NCBI GenBank assembly: GCA_050733695.1
Contig: JBOHTO010000077.1
Location: 1-51,733 of the forward strand
DNA length: 51,733 bases
DNA from: JBOHTO01 sp050733695
GTDB taxonomy: Bacteria; Gemmatimonadota; Gemmatimonadetes; Gemmatimonadales; Gemmatimonadaceae
Reading direction: 5' to 3'
The position numbers were made by a program, and so were the translations under genes. The notes under the pieces are model-generated. The model saw only the letters and a program-made list of their open reading frames with translations. It ran no database searches and was not told the DNA's origin. Below are positions 8,708 through 16,388 of this stretch, piece after piece. The stretch's first letter is position 1. Each line of letters opens with the position of its first letter.

Positions 8708-9334
8708 CTATCGCGCCCCAACCCTGGCGAGTGCGGCGCGGATCAGCTCCGGAGCCGGAATACTCCGGGCGGTGCCGCCATTCCTGTCATCGAGGGCGCC
8801 GCGTACCGCCCGCTCGGCATCCGCGCTCGCGTAGCCGAGCGACACGAGCGCGCGGATGGCGTCTTCGGCGCCGGGTTCGCGCTCCGTCTCGCCGGCGTGA
8901 GTGCCAGCAACCTCGGCTTCCCCTTCGAGTACTTCGAGCTTGTCGGCCAGGTCTAGGATCAACTGCTCCGCCTTCTTGCGGCCGACCCGCGGCACGCTCT
9001 GCAGCGTCGCGACATCGCGTTCGCGGATCGCGCGCACCAGCCGTCGTGCCGTGAGGGTCGACAGCATGCTGAGGGCCAGTGATGGGCCGACGCCCTTCGC
9101 GGCGAGCACGTACTCGAACACGCTCCGTTCGAACGCGGAGGCGAAGCCGAAGAGCAGCCACTCGTCTTCCCGCACGACGAGCGACGTGTGCAGCGTGACG
9201 GGCTCGCCGACCTTCGGCAAGGTCTCGTACACGCCGAGCGTGATGGCCAGTGAGTAGCCGACGCCGCCCGCCGTCATCACCTCGACGCGGTCGAGTTCGC
9301 GCGCGATGAGAGTCCCGCCGATCCTTGCGATCAC
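8708..9334 (-). CDS. ruvA: Holliday junction DNA-binding protein RuvA
   Basis: Tetrameric junction-binding partner of RuvB. The 208-residue protein starts MIARIGGTLIAR, with an OB fold (VVREDEWLLFGF), the tandem helix-hairpin-helix region AAKGVGPSLALSML and VPRVGRKKAEQLILDL, an acidic flexible linker (about residues 140-158), and the C-terminal three-helix RuvB-binding domain (DAIRALVSLGYASADAERAV). The start overlaps the ruvC stop by 4 bp. Confidence 0.98.
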   Translation of the reverse strand: MIARIGGTLIARELDRVEVMTAGGVGYSLAITLGVYETLPKVGEPVTLHTSLVVREDEWLLFGFASAFERSVFEYVLAAKGVGPSLALSMLSTLTARRLVRAIRERDVATLQSVPRVGRKKAEQLILDLADKLEVLEGEAEVAGTHAGETEREPGAEDAIRALVSLGYASADAERAVRGALDDRNGGTARSIPAPELIRAALARVGAR

Positions 9335-9891
9335 GGGCCCGCGCGGGAGGGGCTCCGAAAGCTGTTCGGCGCCGCTCCGGTCGCGAGAGCAAGCGCCGCG
9401 GCGGCGCGCGCACGCTGAAGTCCGCCGTCCATCAGGCAGGCGAGTGCCGTGGCCACGCCGTCGGCCGCGTCCGATGGCTCCGGCGCGCTCCGAAGGCGCA
9501 GCAGGCGCGTCAGCATGAACTGCACCTGTTCCTTGCTGGCCGCACCCGTTCCAACGACGGCCTTCTTGATCTCGGCGGGAGGGTATTCATAGATGGGGAG
9601 GGAGTGCTGCTCGGCAGCCAGGAGGACCACGCCGCGCGCGTGACCCAGCACTATCGTCGTGCGCACATTGCGTGCGTAGAAGACGTCCTCTATCGCGACG
9701 GCGTCGGGATTGTGCGTTGAGAGCAGCTCGGCGACGCCGTCGTGTATCTCCCTCAGCCGCGCGGCGAGCGTGTCGCGGGAACGCGTCCGGATCACACCGC
9801 ATTCCATGAGTGTGGGCATGCAGGATGCGTCGCTGCGGACCACTCCGTATCCGGTGACCGCGGTGCCGGGGTCTATGCCGAGTACGATCAC
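9331..9891 (-). CDS. ruvC: Crossover junction endodeoxyribonuclease RuvC
   Basis: The RNase H-fold resolvase that cuts Holliday junctions. VLGIDPGTAVTGYG carries the first catalytic Asp, AIEDVFYARNVRT the catalytic Glu, and PSDAADGVATALA the C-terminal acidic pair. The frame is open upstream to 9960, but the family starts right at the first beta strand, so I chose GTG 9891 (VIVLGIDPG), giving 186 residues. It lies 10 bp after yebC. Confidence 0.97.
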   Translation of the reverse strand: MIVLGIDPGTAVTGYGVVRSDASCMPTLMECGVIRTRSRDTLAARLREIHDGVAELLSTHNPDAVAIEDVFYARNVRTTIVLGHARGVVLLAAEQHSLPIYEYPPAEIKKAVVGTGAASKEQVQFMLTRLLRLRSAPEPSDAADGVATALACLMDGGLQRARAAAALALATGAAPNSFRSPSRAGP

Positions 9892-9901
9892 GGGAGCCGC
9901 C

Positions 9902-10645
9902 TCACGTTCCGGCCATCTCATCCATATCCATGTCGAAGTTGGCCCACACTTTCTGGACATCGTCGAGCTCCTCGATCTCCTCGAGAAGCCGCAGCAGCGA
10001 TTCCGCCGTCCTGCCTTCCACCGGCACCGTGTTCTTGGGGATCATCGCAATCTCCGACTCGCTCACGCGCAGTCCTGCGCGCTCGAGCCCCGTCCGCACC
10101 TCGTTCAGCTCGGCGGCGTCGGTCGTGACCACGAACCGTGCTTCCTCTCGCTGCAGCTCCTCGGCGCCAGCTTCGAGCGCGGCTTCGAGCGCGGCATCAT
10201 CACCGAGCCCGGCGGCATCGACGAGGATCTGTCCTTTCCGGTCGAACATCCACGCGACGGAATTGGCGGTCCCGAGATTGCCGCCACCGCGCGAGAGCTT
10301 GAACCGGAGGTCGGCGACGGTTCGTGTCGGGTTGTCCGTGAGAGTCTGGATGATGAGCGCGACGCCGCCCGGGCCGTAGCCCTCGTAGGTGATCTCCGAA
10401 TAGTCGACCCCTTCGAGATCGCCGGTCCCCTTCTTCACGGCCCGCTCGATGTTCTCCTTCGGCATGGATGCGCTCCTGGCCGCATCGATCGCCGAGCGCA
10501 GGCGCGGATTCCCTGCCGGATCGCCACCGCCGTGTCGCGCGGCGACGGTTATCTCACGAATCAGCTTGGTGAACAGGGCGCCGCGTTTGGCGTCGGTGGC
10601 AGCCTTGTAGTGCTTGATCTGTTTCCACTTGCTGTGACCTGCCAT
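9902..10645 (-). CDS. yebC: YebC/PmpR family protein
   Basis: Members are described as DNA-binding regulators (PmpR) and, in other branches, as helpers of translation through difficult codons. Start MAGHSKWKQIKHYKAA (ATG 10645), then KLIREITVAARHGGGDP, MPKENIERAVKKGTG, ITYEGYGPGGVALI, LTDNPTRTVADLR and the C-terminal MIPKNTVPV. At 247 residues it has normal length; the longer open frame upstream is out of character for the family. It is directly upstream of ruvC, a widely conserved neighbourhood. Confidence 0.98.
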   Translation of the reverse strand: MAGHSKWKQIKHYKAATDAKRGALFTKLIREITVAARHGGGDPAGNPRLRSAIDAARSASMPKENIERAVKKGTGDLEGVDYSEITYEGYGPGGVALIIQTLTDNPTRTVADLRFKLSRGGGNLGTANSVAWMFDRKGQILVDAAGLGDDAALEAALEAGAEELQREEARFVVTTDAAELNEVRTGLERAGLRVSESEIAMIPKNTVPVEGRTAESLLRLLEEIEELDDVQKVWANFDMDMDEMAGT

Positions 10646-10801
10646 GCTCGGCTCGATGTTTCGGTGGCTGTCCGTGTAGGGCGTGTCCGGCGTGAATATA
10701 GCGGCGGGGCTGAACGCGTCCAACGATGGCAGATGGCGGGCGATTCCCCCTCGTAGCTGCCACGCTGGCCGGGAGGGCCGAATCCACGAAAGCGTCGGAA
10801 A

Positions 10802-11197
10802 TCAGGGCGACAGCGCTCCCACGAGCCGCGTCAGTTCCGAGCGCGCCGGACGATCCAGCCAGTCGTCGGCCACTGTGATAACGCGCAGCACCGCCGCCGC
10901 GATCGCCGGCCTGTCATCTCCCGCCGTCGCCTCTGCGGCGTGCGCGAAGGCGGCCCTCGCGCTCACGGGAAGCGCCAGCGCCGACAGCCAGCGGCACGCC
11001 GCCGCAGCGCGTTCTGCTCGCAGCGGCGCCGCAATCGGCCCTGGTCCGGCTGCACCCAGCGCCAGTCGCGCCACCATGAAGGCCGCCAGCGCCACCTCGC
11101 GATCAGCACCGAGCTGGCCGCGGGCCGCCAGTGCGGCGAGCGCAGGAAACGGGAATACCGGCTCCGTGAGCGCGAACGGTGGAGCGGTGTTTGGCAC
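10802..11197 (-). CDS. Hypothetical Ala-rich helical protein
   Basis: A 131-residue frame with very high alanine content, predicted all-helical, with no signal peptide or membrane helix. I recognise no domain. It lies upstream of yebC in the same direction with a 156-bp gap, and its start is 91 bp from that of the divergent receiver-PglZ gene. The plus-strand frame over the same bases is low-complexity Ala/Ser/Arg and looks less protein-like. Real but uncharacterised is the more likely reading. Confidence 0.5.
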   Translation of the reverse strand: MPNTAPPFALTEPVFPFPALAALAARGQLGADREVALAAFMVARLALGAAGPGPIAAPLRAERAAAACRWLSALALPVSARAAFAHAAEATAGDDRPAIAAAVLRVITVADDWLDRPARSELTRLVGALSP

Positions 11198-11250
11198 GCT
11201 TCGAATCTGTCGCCGTGCGACTCGCGGCGCCAGCGCGGCCGCCGGTCGTG

Positions 11251-11279
11251 TTGCTCGTGATTTTTCACCGGACTACATT
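11251..11279 (+). promoter_or_regulatory. Candidate promoter of the receiver-PglZ gene (leaderless)
   Basis: TTGCTC (11251-11256), a 17-bp spacer, then TACATT (11274-11279). The ATG of the gene is at 11288, only 8 bp after the -10-like element, so a transcript started at the usual distance would carry almost no leader. There is also no Shine-Dalgarno before the ATG, which agrees with leaderless expression. Confidence 0.35.
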
Positions 11280-11287
11280 CACTCGAC

Positions 11288-12853
11288 ATGCCTCCGCCGG
11301 TGAAGTCTGTTCTCTGGGTCGACGATGAATCCGACCTTCTCGAATCCCACCGCATATTCCTGCGGGAGAAGGGCTACGAGGTCGAGATGGCCACGAATGC
11401 GGATGACGCGATAGCGCTCTTCCGCACCCGGCCATTTGATCTCGTGCTCATGGACGAGCAGATGCCGGGGAAGCGCGGGCTCGAAGCATACCGCGAGCTG
11501 CGCGATCTCGATCCCAACATCGCCGTCGTGATGGTCACCAAGAGCGAGGAGGACACGACGCTCACCGAGGCCATTGGAGCCGACGTCCGCGAGTATCTCA
11601 CCAAGCCCATCAGCCCCCGCCAACTCCTCTCCGTCGTCACCCGCATACTCGACGGGCCGCGCATACGCCAGCAGGCGATCGCGCGTTCCTTCGCCGAGCG
11701 ATTCCGCGCGCTGCAACTGGATCGGCATGGAGACCGTGACTGGCGCGGCTGGATCGACCACTACGCCGAAATGACTCGCTGGGACATCAGCCTCACGGCG
11801 GCGGGCGAGACGGGACTGTATGACTCGCTGCGTGCGATGTATTCCGACCTGCACCGCGAGTTCGGGCAGTACATGTACACGGCATATCCCGGCTGGCTCG
11901 CCGATCTCGGGGGAGATCGTCCACCGCTCTCGATCGACATTGTGCCCGAGTTCCTGGTCCCCGTGCTCGAGCGCGACCGTTCGGTCATCTTCATCGTCAT
12001 CGACTGCCTGCGGCTGGACCAGTGGCACGTTATCGAGCCGCTGATAACGCCCTTGTTCGACATCGAGACGACCCACTACTACGCGGTTCTGCCGACGGCC
12101 ACACCGTACTCGCGCAACTCGCTGTTCAGCGGCCTCTTTCCCGGCGAGATCGCTGCGCGCCTGCCCGACTGGTGGGGCTCGCGCGACGAGGACGAATCGC
12201 TCAACGCGCACGAGCGCGAACTGCTCGAGTCCCAGATACGTGACCTCGGGCGCAAGGACCAGGTGCGCTACGACAAGATATCGACGTCAGCGGACGCGGA
12301 CGACCTGGAACGGCGGCTCCCCGGTACGATCTCGCACGGCGGATTGAACGCGTTCGTCTTCAACTTCGTGGACCTGCTCACGCACGGGCGTAGCGAATCG
12401 GCCATTCTGTACGAGGTGGCGCGCGATGAGATCGCGCTGCGGCAGCTCACGAGGCAGTGGTTCCAGCGCTCGGTCGTGCTGACGCTGCTCAGGGAAGCGG
12501 CTCGTCGTGGAATCTCCGTGCTGCTCACCAGCGATCACGGATCGATTCACTGCCAGACACCCGCGACGGTTTTTGCCAAGCGAGACGCGACCGCGAACCT
12601 CCGCTACAAGTTCGGCGAGGACCTGCGCGCCGAACAGCCGGAACAGGCGCTCCTCTTTCCCCGCGAGGAGATGCTGCGCCTGCCGCGGCGCGGCCTTGGT
12701 GGCAACACGCTTCTCGCCGCCGGCGACACGTTCTTCGTCTATCCGACCAAGCTGCGCGAGTACCAGAGCCGCTACCGGGGATCCTTCCTCCACGGCGGTG
12801 TCACGCCCGAGGAAGTCATTCTGCCGGTCTCGCTGCTGACGCCTCGACGCTGA
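11288..12853 (+). CDS. Response regulator with PglZ (alkaline-phosphatase-superfamily) effector, PorX-like
   Basis: A 521-residue two-domain regulator. Residues 5-122 are a receiver: acidic pair D12/D13, phospho-acceptor D56 in LVLMDEQMPG, T84 and K106 (YLTKP). A helical linker leads to a PglZ domain (about 215-519) with IVIDCLRLDQW (D239), the Thr nucleophile region PTATPYSRNSLFSG (T272), TSDHGS (D416, H417) and SFLHGGVTPEE (H502), i.e. the full metal-site set of the alkaline phosphatase superfamily. This is the architecture of PorX, which controls type IX secretion in Bacteroidota and has a phosphodiesterase-like effector. No type IX secretion gene is in this window. It is 6 bp upstream of an MsbA-like exporter. 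Confidence 0.9.
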   Translation: MPPPVKSVLWVDDESDLLESHRIFLREKGYEVEMATNADDAIALFRTRPFDLVLMDEQMPGKRGLEAYRELRDLDPNIAVVMVTKSEEDTTLTEAIGADVREYLTKPISPRQLLSVVTRILDGPRIRQQAIARSFAERFRALQLDRHGDRDWRGWIDHYAEMTRWDISLTAAGETGLYDSLRAMYSDLHREFGQYMYTAYPGWLADLGGDRPPLSIDIVPEFLVPVLERDRSVIFIVIDCLRLDQWHVIEPLITPLFDIETTHYYAVLPTATPYSRNSLFSGLFPGEIAARLPDWWGSRDEDESLNAHERELLESQIRDLGRKDQVRYDKISTSADADDLERRLPGTISHGGLNAFVFNFVDLLTHGRSESAILYEVARDEIALRQLTRQWFQRSVVLTLLREAARRGISVLLTSDHGSIHCQTPATVFAKRDATANLRYKFGEDLRAEQPEQALLFPREEMLRLPRRGLGGNTLLAAGDTFFVYPTKLREYQSRYRGSFLHGGVTPEEVILPVSLLTPRR

Positions 12854-12859
12854 GGGGCG

Positions 12860-14686
12860 ATGTACCGCCGGCTCCTGCGCTTCCTCCGCCCCCACGTCTG
12901 GCGGCTGGCTGGAACGATAGCGAGTACCGTCGGCGCGGCAGTGCTGGATGCGTATGCGTTCGCGCTCCTCATCCCGTTCCTGAATGCGCTGTTCGGAGGC
13001 ACGTCGCTCCTCCCTCCGGATGCCGGCTTCCTCACGCATCTGCTGAACGCTACCATCGGCGCGTTTCTCGACCCCAACGACAAGATGGGATCGCTGCAGA
13101 ACGTGATCCTCTTCATCCTGGGCACCGTCGCGCTCAAGAGCCTTCTCGTCTGGATGGGTGGACAGTTCGGTGCACAGCTCCAGGAGTTCGTCGTCCGCGA
13201 CATGCGCGACGCCGTCTACAGCCACCTGCAGCGCCTGCCGCTGGGTTACTTCATACGCACGAGGACGGGACAGATCCTCTCGCGCGTGCTGTCGGACACC
13301 GAGCAGACCAAGCAGCTCATCACGCAGCTCATCACATCATCGCTGCAGAGTATCGCGCTGATCGCTGCATACATCGCCTTTCTCTTCGCGATATCCTGGC
13401 GGCTCACGCTCGTGGCGCTCGTGGCCGCGCCGCTGCTTGTCGGCGCGCTGCAACCTCTCTTGCGGCGGCTTCGCAAGGGATACCGGCGTCTCCGCAACGA
13501 CTTCGGCGAGATGACCAGCGTGTTGCAGGAAGTGGTCACGGGCGTGCGACTCGTCAAGTCCTTCGGGGCAGAGGAGTACGAGCAACGGCGGTTCAGGGAG
13601 GCGAGCCATCGCTACTCACGCGGACTCGTGAGCGTCACCCGATATGCGTTCATGTCGCAGCCGCTCACGGAGCTGATCGGGACGATGGTCGCGGTGCTCA
13701 TACTCTGGTTCGGCGCGCGCCAGGTGCTGGTCGACGACGCGATGCAGGGATCCCAGCTCATCGTCTTCCTGACGGTCGTCATGCGGCTTCTCCAGCCGAT
13801 GAAATCCCTTTCCCAGGTTCCCACCAGCGCCCAGGCCGCATTCGCCTCTGCCGAGCGACTATTCGAGATTCTGGACATGCCCACAGAGGCGCAGCTCGAC
13901 CGGGGCACGCGGGGCGCGGACAGCTTCGCCCGCACGCTCGAGTTCCAGGACGTATCGTTCTCATACGGTGACGAACCCGTATTGCGCGACGTCAACTTCA
14001 GCGCGAATCGAGGGGACGTGGTGGCACTCGTGGGACCCAGCGGGGCAGGGAAGAGCACCCTCGTCGACCTGATCCCGCGATTTCATGAACCGACTTCGGG
14101 ACGCATTCTTCTCGATGGCGTGGATACGCGCGAGATATGCCTGCCTGCCCTGCGAGCCCTCACCGGCATCGTGAGCCAGGAGACGGTCCTCTTCAACGAC
14201 AGCGTGCGCAACAACCTCGCGTATGGGGTCAGCGCTCGCTTCAGCGACAGCGAGGTCGAAGCCGCGGCCCGAGCGGCAAACGCGGACGGGTTCATCCGGG
14301 CACTCCCGGACGGCTATGCTACATTGCTGGGAGAACGTGGTGCCCGGCTGTCCGGTGGCCAGCGGCAGCGTCTGGCGATTGCGCGTGCACTTCTGATCGA
14401 CCCGCCAATCCTCATTCTGGATGAGGCCACATCGGCGCTGGATTCGGAGTCGGAGCGGCTGGTACAGGAGGCGATCGACCGCCTGCTCCAGGGGCGCACG
14501 GTTTTCGTGATCGCGCACCGCCTCTCCACGGTCGAGCACGCGACGCGGATACTCGTGCTGGATCGCGGGCGGATCGTGGAGCGTGGGACGCACGAAGAGC
14601 TCATCGAGCGAGGCGGCATGTACCATCGCCTCCATGCGCTCCAGTTCCGCCCACCCGCGACAGCATCACCCTCCAGAACTCGTTAG
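12860..14686 (+). CDS. MsbA-like ABC lipid exporter (fused TMD-NBD half-transporter)
   Basis: A 608-residue half-transporter expected to homodimerise and flip a lipid, probably lipid A core or another glycolipid. The N-terminal ~320 residues form six helices with the coupling-helix region RDAVYSHLQRLPLGYF. The nucleotide-binding domain has Walker A LVGPSGAGKST (about 389-399), Q-loop VSQETVLFNDS, signature RLSGGQRQRLAIARAL (about 495), Walker B ILILDEATSALD and H-loop VIAHRLSTV. It starts 6 bp after the receiver-PglZ gene and abuts the next glycosyltransferase (TAGGTG). The neighbours (three glycosyltransferases and an LpxL-like enzyme) support lipid export, but substrate choice is inferred. 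Confidence 0.9.
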   Translation: MYRRLLRFLRPHVWRLAGTIASTVGAAVLDAYAFALLIPFLNALFGGTSLLPPDAGFLTHLLNATIGAFLDPNDKMGSLQNVILFILGTVALKSLLVWMGGQFGAQLQEFVVRDMRDAVYSHLQRLPLGYFIRTRTGQILSRVLSDTEQTKQLITQLITSSLQSIALIAAYIAFLFAISWRLTLVALVAAPLLVGALQPLLRRLRKGYRRLRNDFGEMTSVLQEVVTGVRLVKSFGAEEYEQRRFREASHRYSRGLVSVTRYAFMSQPLTELIGTMVAVLILWFGARQVLVDDAMQGSQLIVFLTVVMRLLQPMKSLSQVPTSAQAAFASAERLFEILDMPTEAQLDRGTRGADSFARTLEFQDVSFSYGDEPVLRDVNFSANRGDVVALVGPSGAGKSTLVDLIPRFHEPTSGRILLDGVDTREICLPALRALTGIVSQETVLFNDSVRNNLAYGVSARFSDSEVEAAARAANADGFIRALPDGYATLLGERGARLSGGQRQRLAIARALLIDPPILILDEATSALDSESERLVQEAIDRLLQGRTVFVIAHRLSTVEHATRILVLDRGRIVERGTHEELIERGGMYHRLHALQFRPPATASPSRTR

Positions 14687-15790
14687 GTGCGCGCTCTCTT
14701 CTACGTGAGCGGGCATGAATACTCGGGTGAGGTGCGCATGTTCTGCGCGGCCGCTCGAGGGCTTGCCGCGCGCCGATGGGAAGTGACTCTAGTCTGTCCG
14801 GCGGACACTTCTGTCGAGGAACGGGCCACGCACGACCATGGCGACTACGAGATCATCACCATCGAATCCGGCGGCGGCCTGCTGGCCGAGAGCTGGCGGC
14901 TGCGGCAACTCATGCTCGACCGTTTCGTCGAAGTGTGCTTTGTTCACGGGGATCGCGATCATCTCGCGGTTGCCCTGGCGCTGCGGCTGGCCGAGCGCGG
15001 CGCAGTGGTCCGGCGGCTGGGAGTGGGCGAACGATTGCGCAGGCGACCGGCAGGGCGGATTGCCGCGCGCCTCGCCACGACGGGATTCCTCTTCTCGAGC
15101 GCGAGCGATCGCAACGCCGCGCCTACCTTCGCGCGCGGCGCGCTGGAGCCCGGTGTGGCCGAACCTGGCGTGGATGCGGCGAGCTACGATGAGCTCCGCC
15201 CCATCACTGCGTCCGCCCTCGGCGCGGCTCCGTCCGCGCAACTGCTCGCGTGTGTGTATTCACCGGGCGGCCGAACCCGCATGGCGACTGTCTTCCGTAC
15301 GATCGCGCTCCTGCGGGCGCGGCACCCTGCGCTCCGTCTGGCGATTGTCGGACCGGGGTCGGATGATCAGGACCTCCGGATGCACGCTGCGTCGCTCGGG
15401 ATCACGCCTGTTGTTTCCCACCTCGGACCTCAGGCGAATCGTCTCGCAGTGCTGCGTGCCGCCGATCTCGGCTGGGTCGTTGCCGGCGGCGATGATGCGG
15501 CGTTCGGCTGCCTGGATCTCATGGCAATGCGCCTCCCGGTCCTGGCCGAGCGAGCGCCCGTGACGGAGTACTATGTGGCGGATGGTATAGCTGGCGTCCT
15601 GATGCCGCCGGGCGATGCGGCCGCAACCGCGGCGCGTGTGGCGTCGATTCTCTCCCATGACCCGGAACGGATCGCGATGGGTAACGCTGGTCACACGCGT
15701 GCCGCCCGTGACTTTACCGAGCGGGCAATGATCGACGGGTTCGAGAACGCCGCGCTGGCCGCGCGCGACCGTCTGCGCTGGCTGCTCTGA
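14687..15790 (+). CDS. Glycosyltransferase (GT-B, group 1-like)
   Basis: A 367-residue predicted GT-B sugar transferase. The N-terminal half begins ALFYVSGHEYSGEVR, with a Rossmann-like acceptor domain. The C-terminal half has LRLAIVGPGSDDQDLRMHA, VSHLGPQANRLAVLRAADLGWV and the end region DDAAFGCLDLMAMRLPVLAERAP with GVLMPPGD, matching the donor-binding domain of GT4-like enzymes. The E-x7-E motif is degenerate here (D at both likely places), so catalytic class is uncertain. The GTG start is flush against the stop of the ABC exporter. Converges on the DUF4254 gene after only 8 bp. Confidence 0.8.
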   Translation: MRALFYVSGHEYSGEVRMFCAAARGLAARRWEVTLVCPADTSVEERATHDHGDYEIITIESGGGLLAESWRLRQLMLDRFVEVCFVHGDRDHLAVALALRLAERGAVVRRLGVGERLRRRPAGRIAARLATTGFLFSSASDRNAAPTFARGALEPGVAEPGVDAASYDELRPITASALGAAPSAQLLACVYSPGGRTRMATVFRTIALLRARHPALRLAIVGPGSDDQDLRMHAASLGITPVVSHLGPQANRLAVLRAADLGWVVAGGDDAAFGCLDLMAMRLPVLAERAPVTEYYVADGIAGVLMPPGDAAATAARVASILSHDPERIAMGNAGHTRAARDFTERAMIDGFENAALAARDRLRWLL

Positions 15791-15798
15791 ACAGGCAG

Positions 15799-16095
15799 TT
15801 ACAACGGCTTAGCCGCATCCCCCCCCGCCTCCCCCATCCGATACCGCGGATCGTTATACATCTTGAACTGGCGATAGACCCGAGGTACAACGCGACTCGC
15901 CGCTATGTCGGCCATCAGCGCGGACAGCTCGGACGCCAGGTCATCGCGCTGCATTCGCAGAACCGAGACTCGCTCACCGCACTGCTCGCGGAAGCCCTGC
16001 GTGATATCCGTGCGCTGCATCTGCTCGAGCTGATGGTAGATCTTGAGCTCGATGATGCTGAGCTTGTCCGCGAGCCAGCCGATGGTTTCAGCCAT
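15799..16095 (-). CDS. DUF4254 protein, C-terminal half (separate frame)
   Basis: A 98-residue product starting at ATG 16095. It matches the second half of DUF4254 proteins: AETIGWLADKLSIIELKIYH, then MQRTDITQGFREQCGERV, a helix LRMQRDDLASELSALMADI, and the family end VYRQFKMYNDPRYR. In the homologues I know, this follows the N-terminal half in one ~200-residue chain. Here the two halves are in different frames with an 8-bp overlap (ATGGCTGA). Either this is a natural two-subunit form with coupled translation, or it is a frameshift in the gene or assembly. DUF4254 genes sit near glycosyltransferases in Bacteroidota, as here. Confidence 0.75.
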   Translation of the reverse strand: MAETIGWLADKLSIIELKIYHQLEQMQRTDITQGFREQCGERVSVLRMQRDDLASELSALMADIAASRVVPRVYRQFKMYNDPRYRMGEAGGDAAKPL

Positions 16096-16357
16096 CCCTG
16101 GGCGCTTCGCTTTCGCTGCTCGCAGCCGCGTCCGCCGGTCCGGTCGCCTCCCCTCCATGCGTCCGTACGATTTCCATGACGCGCTCGTCGATCTGCTCGA
16201 TGATGTTGTTGCGCTGCTGGTTGAGGCGGTCAATCCGGCGCTTTGCGGACGCGACCACATGGTCGTCCGGCTCGCGGGCGCTGTCCTCCTCGTGCCAGAG
16301 CTCGATGTTCGTTTGCGCCAGCCTGGCCACGAGCTGTCCGACGCTCTCGTCGATCAC
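16088..16357 (-). CDS. DUF4254 protein, N-terminal half (separate frame)
   Basis: An 89-residue product starting at GTG 16357, 31 bp after the heptosyltransferase-like gene. It matches the first half of DUF4254: LVARLAQTNIELWHEED (the conserved N-x-x-x-W-H-x-E-D), VASAKRRIDRLNQQRNNIIEQ (K-R-x-I-D-x-x-N-Q-x-R) and IDERVMEIV. It then runs into a low-complexity Ala/Ser/Glu tail and stops at TGA inside the start of the C-terminal half. The tail falls where the family has a variable linker, so both halves keep complete conserved blocks. Confidence 0.75.
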   Translation of the reverse strand: MIDESVGQLVARLAQTNIELWHEEDSAREPDDHVVASAKRRIDRLNQQRNNIIEQIDERVMEIVRTHGGEATGPADAAASSESEAPRDG

Positions 16358-16388
16358 CCTGCCACCGGTGTTGAAGTCTGATCCCGCA

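Noticed and set aside
11288..12853. Type IX secretion or BREX/Pgl defence locus, suggested by the PglZ domain
   Set aside because: No other por, brx or pgl gene is present; the receiver fusion points to a PorX-type regulator only.
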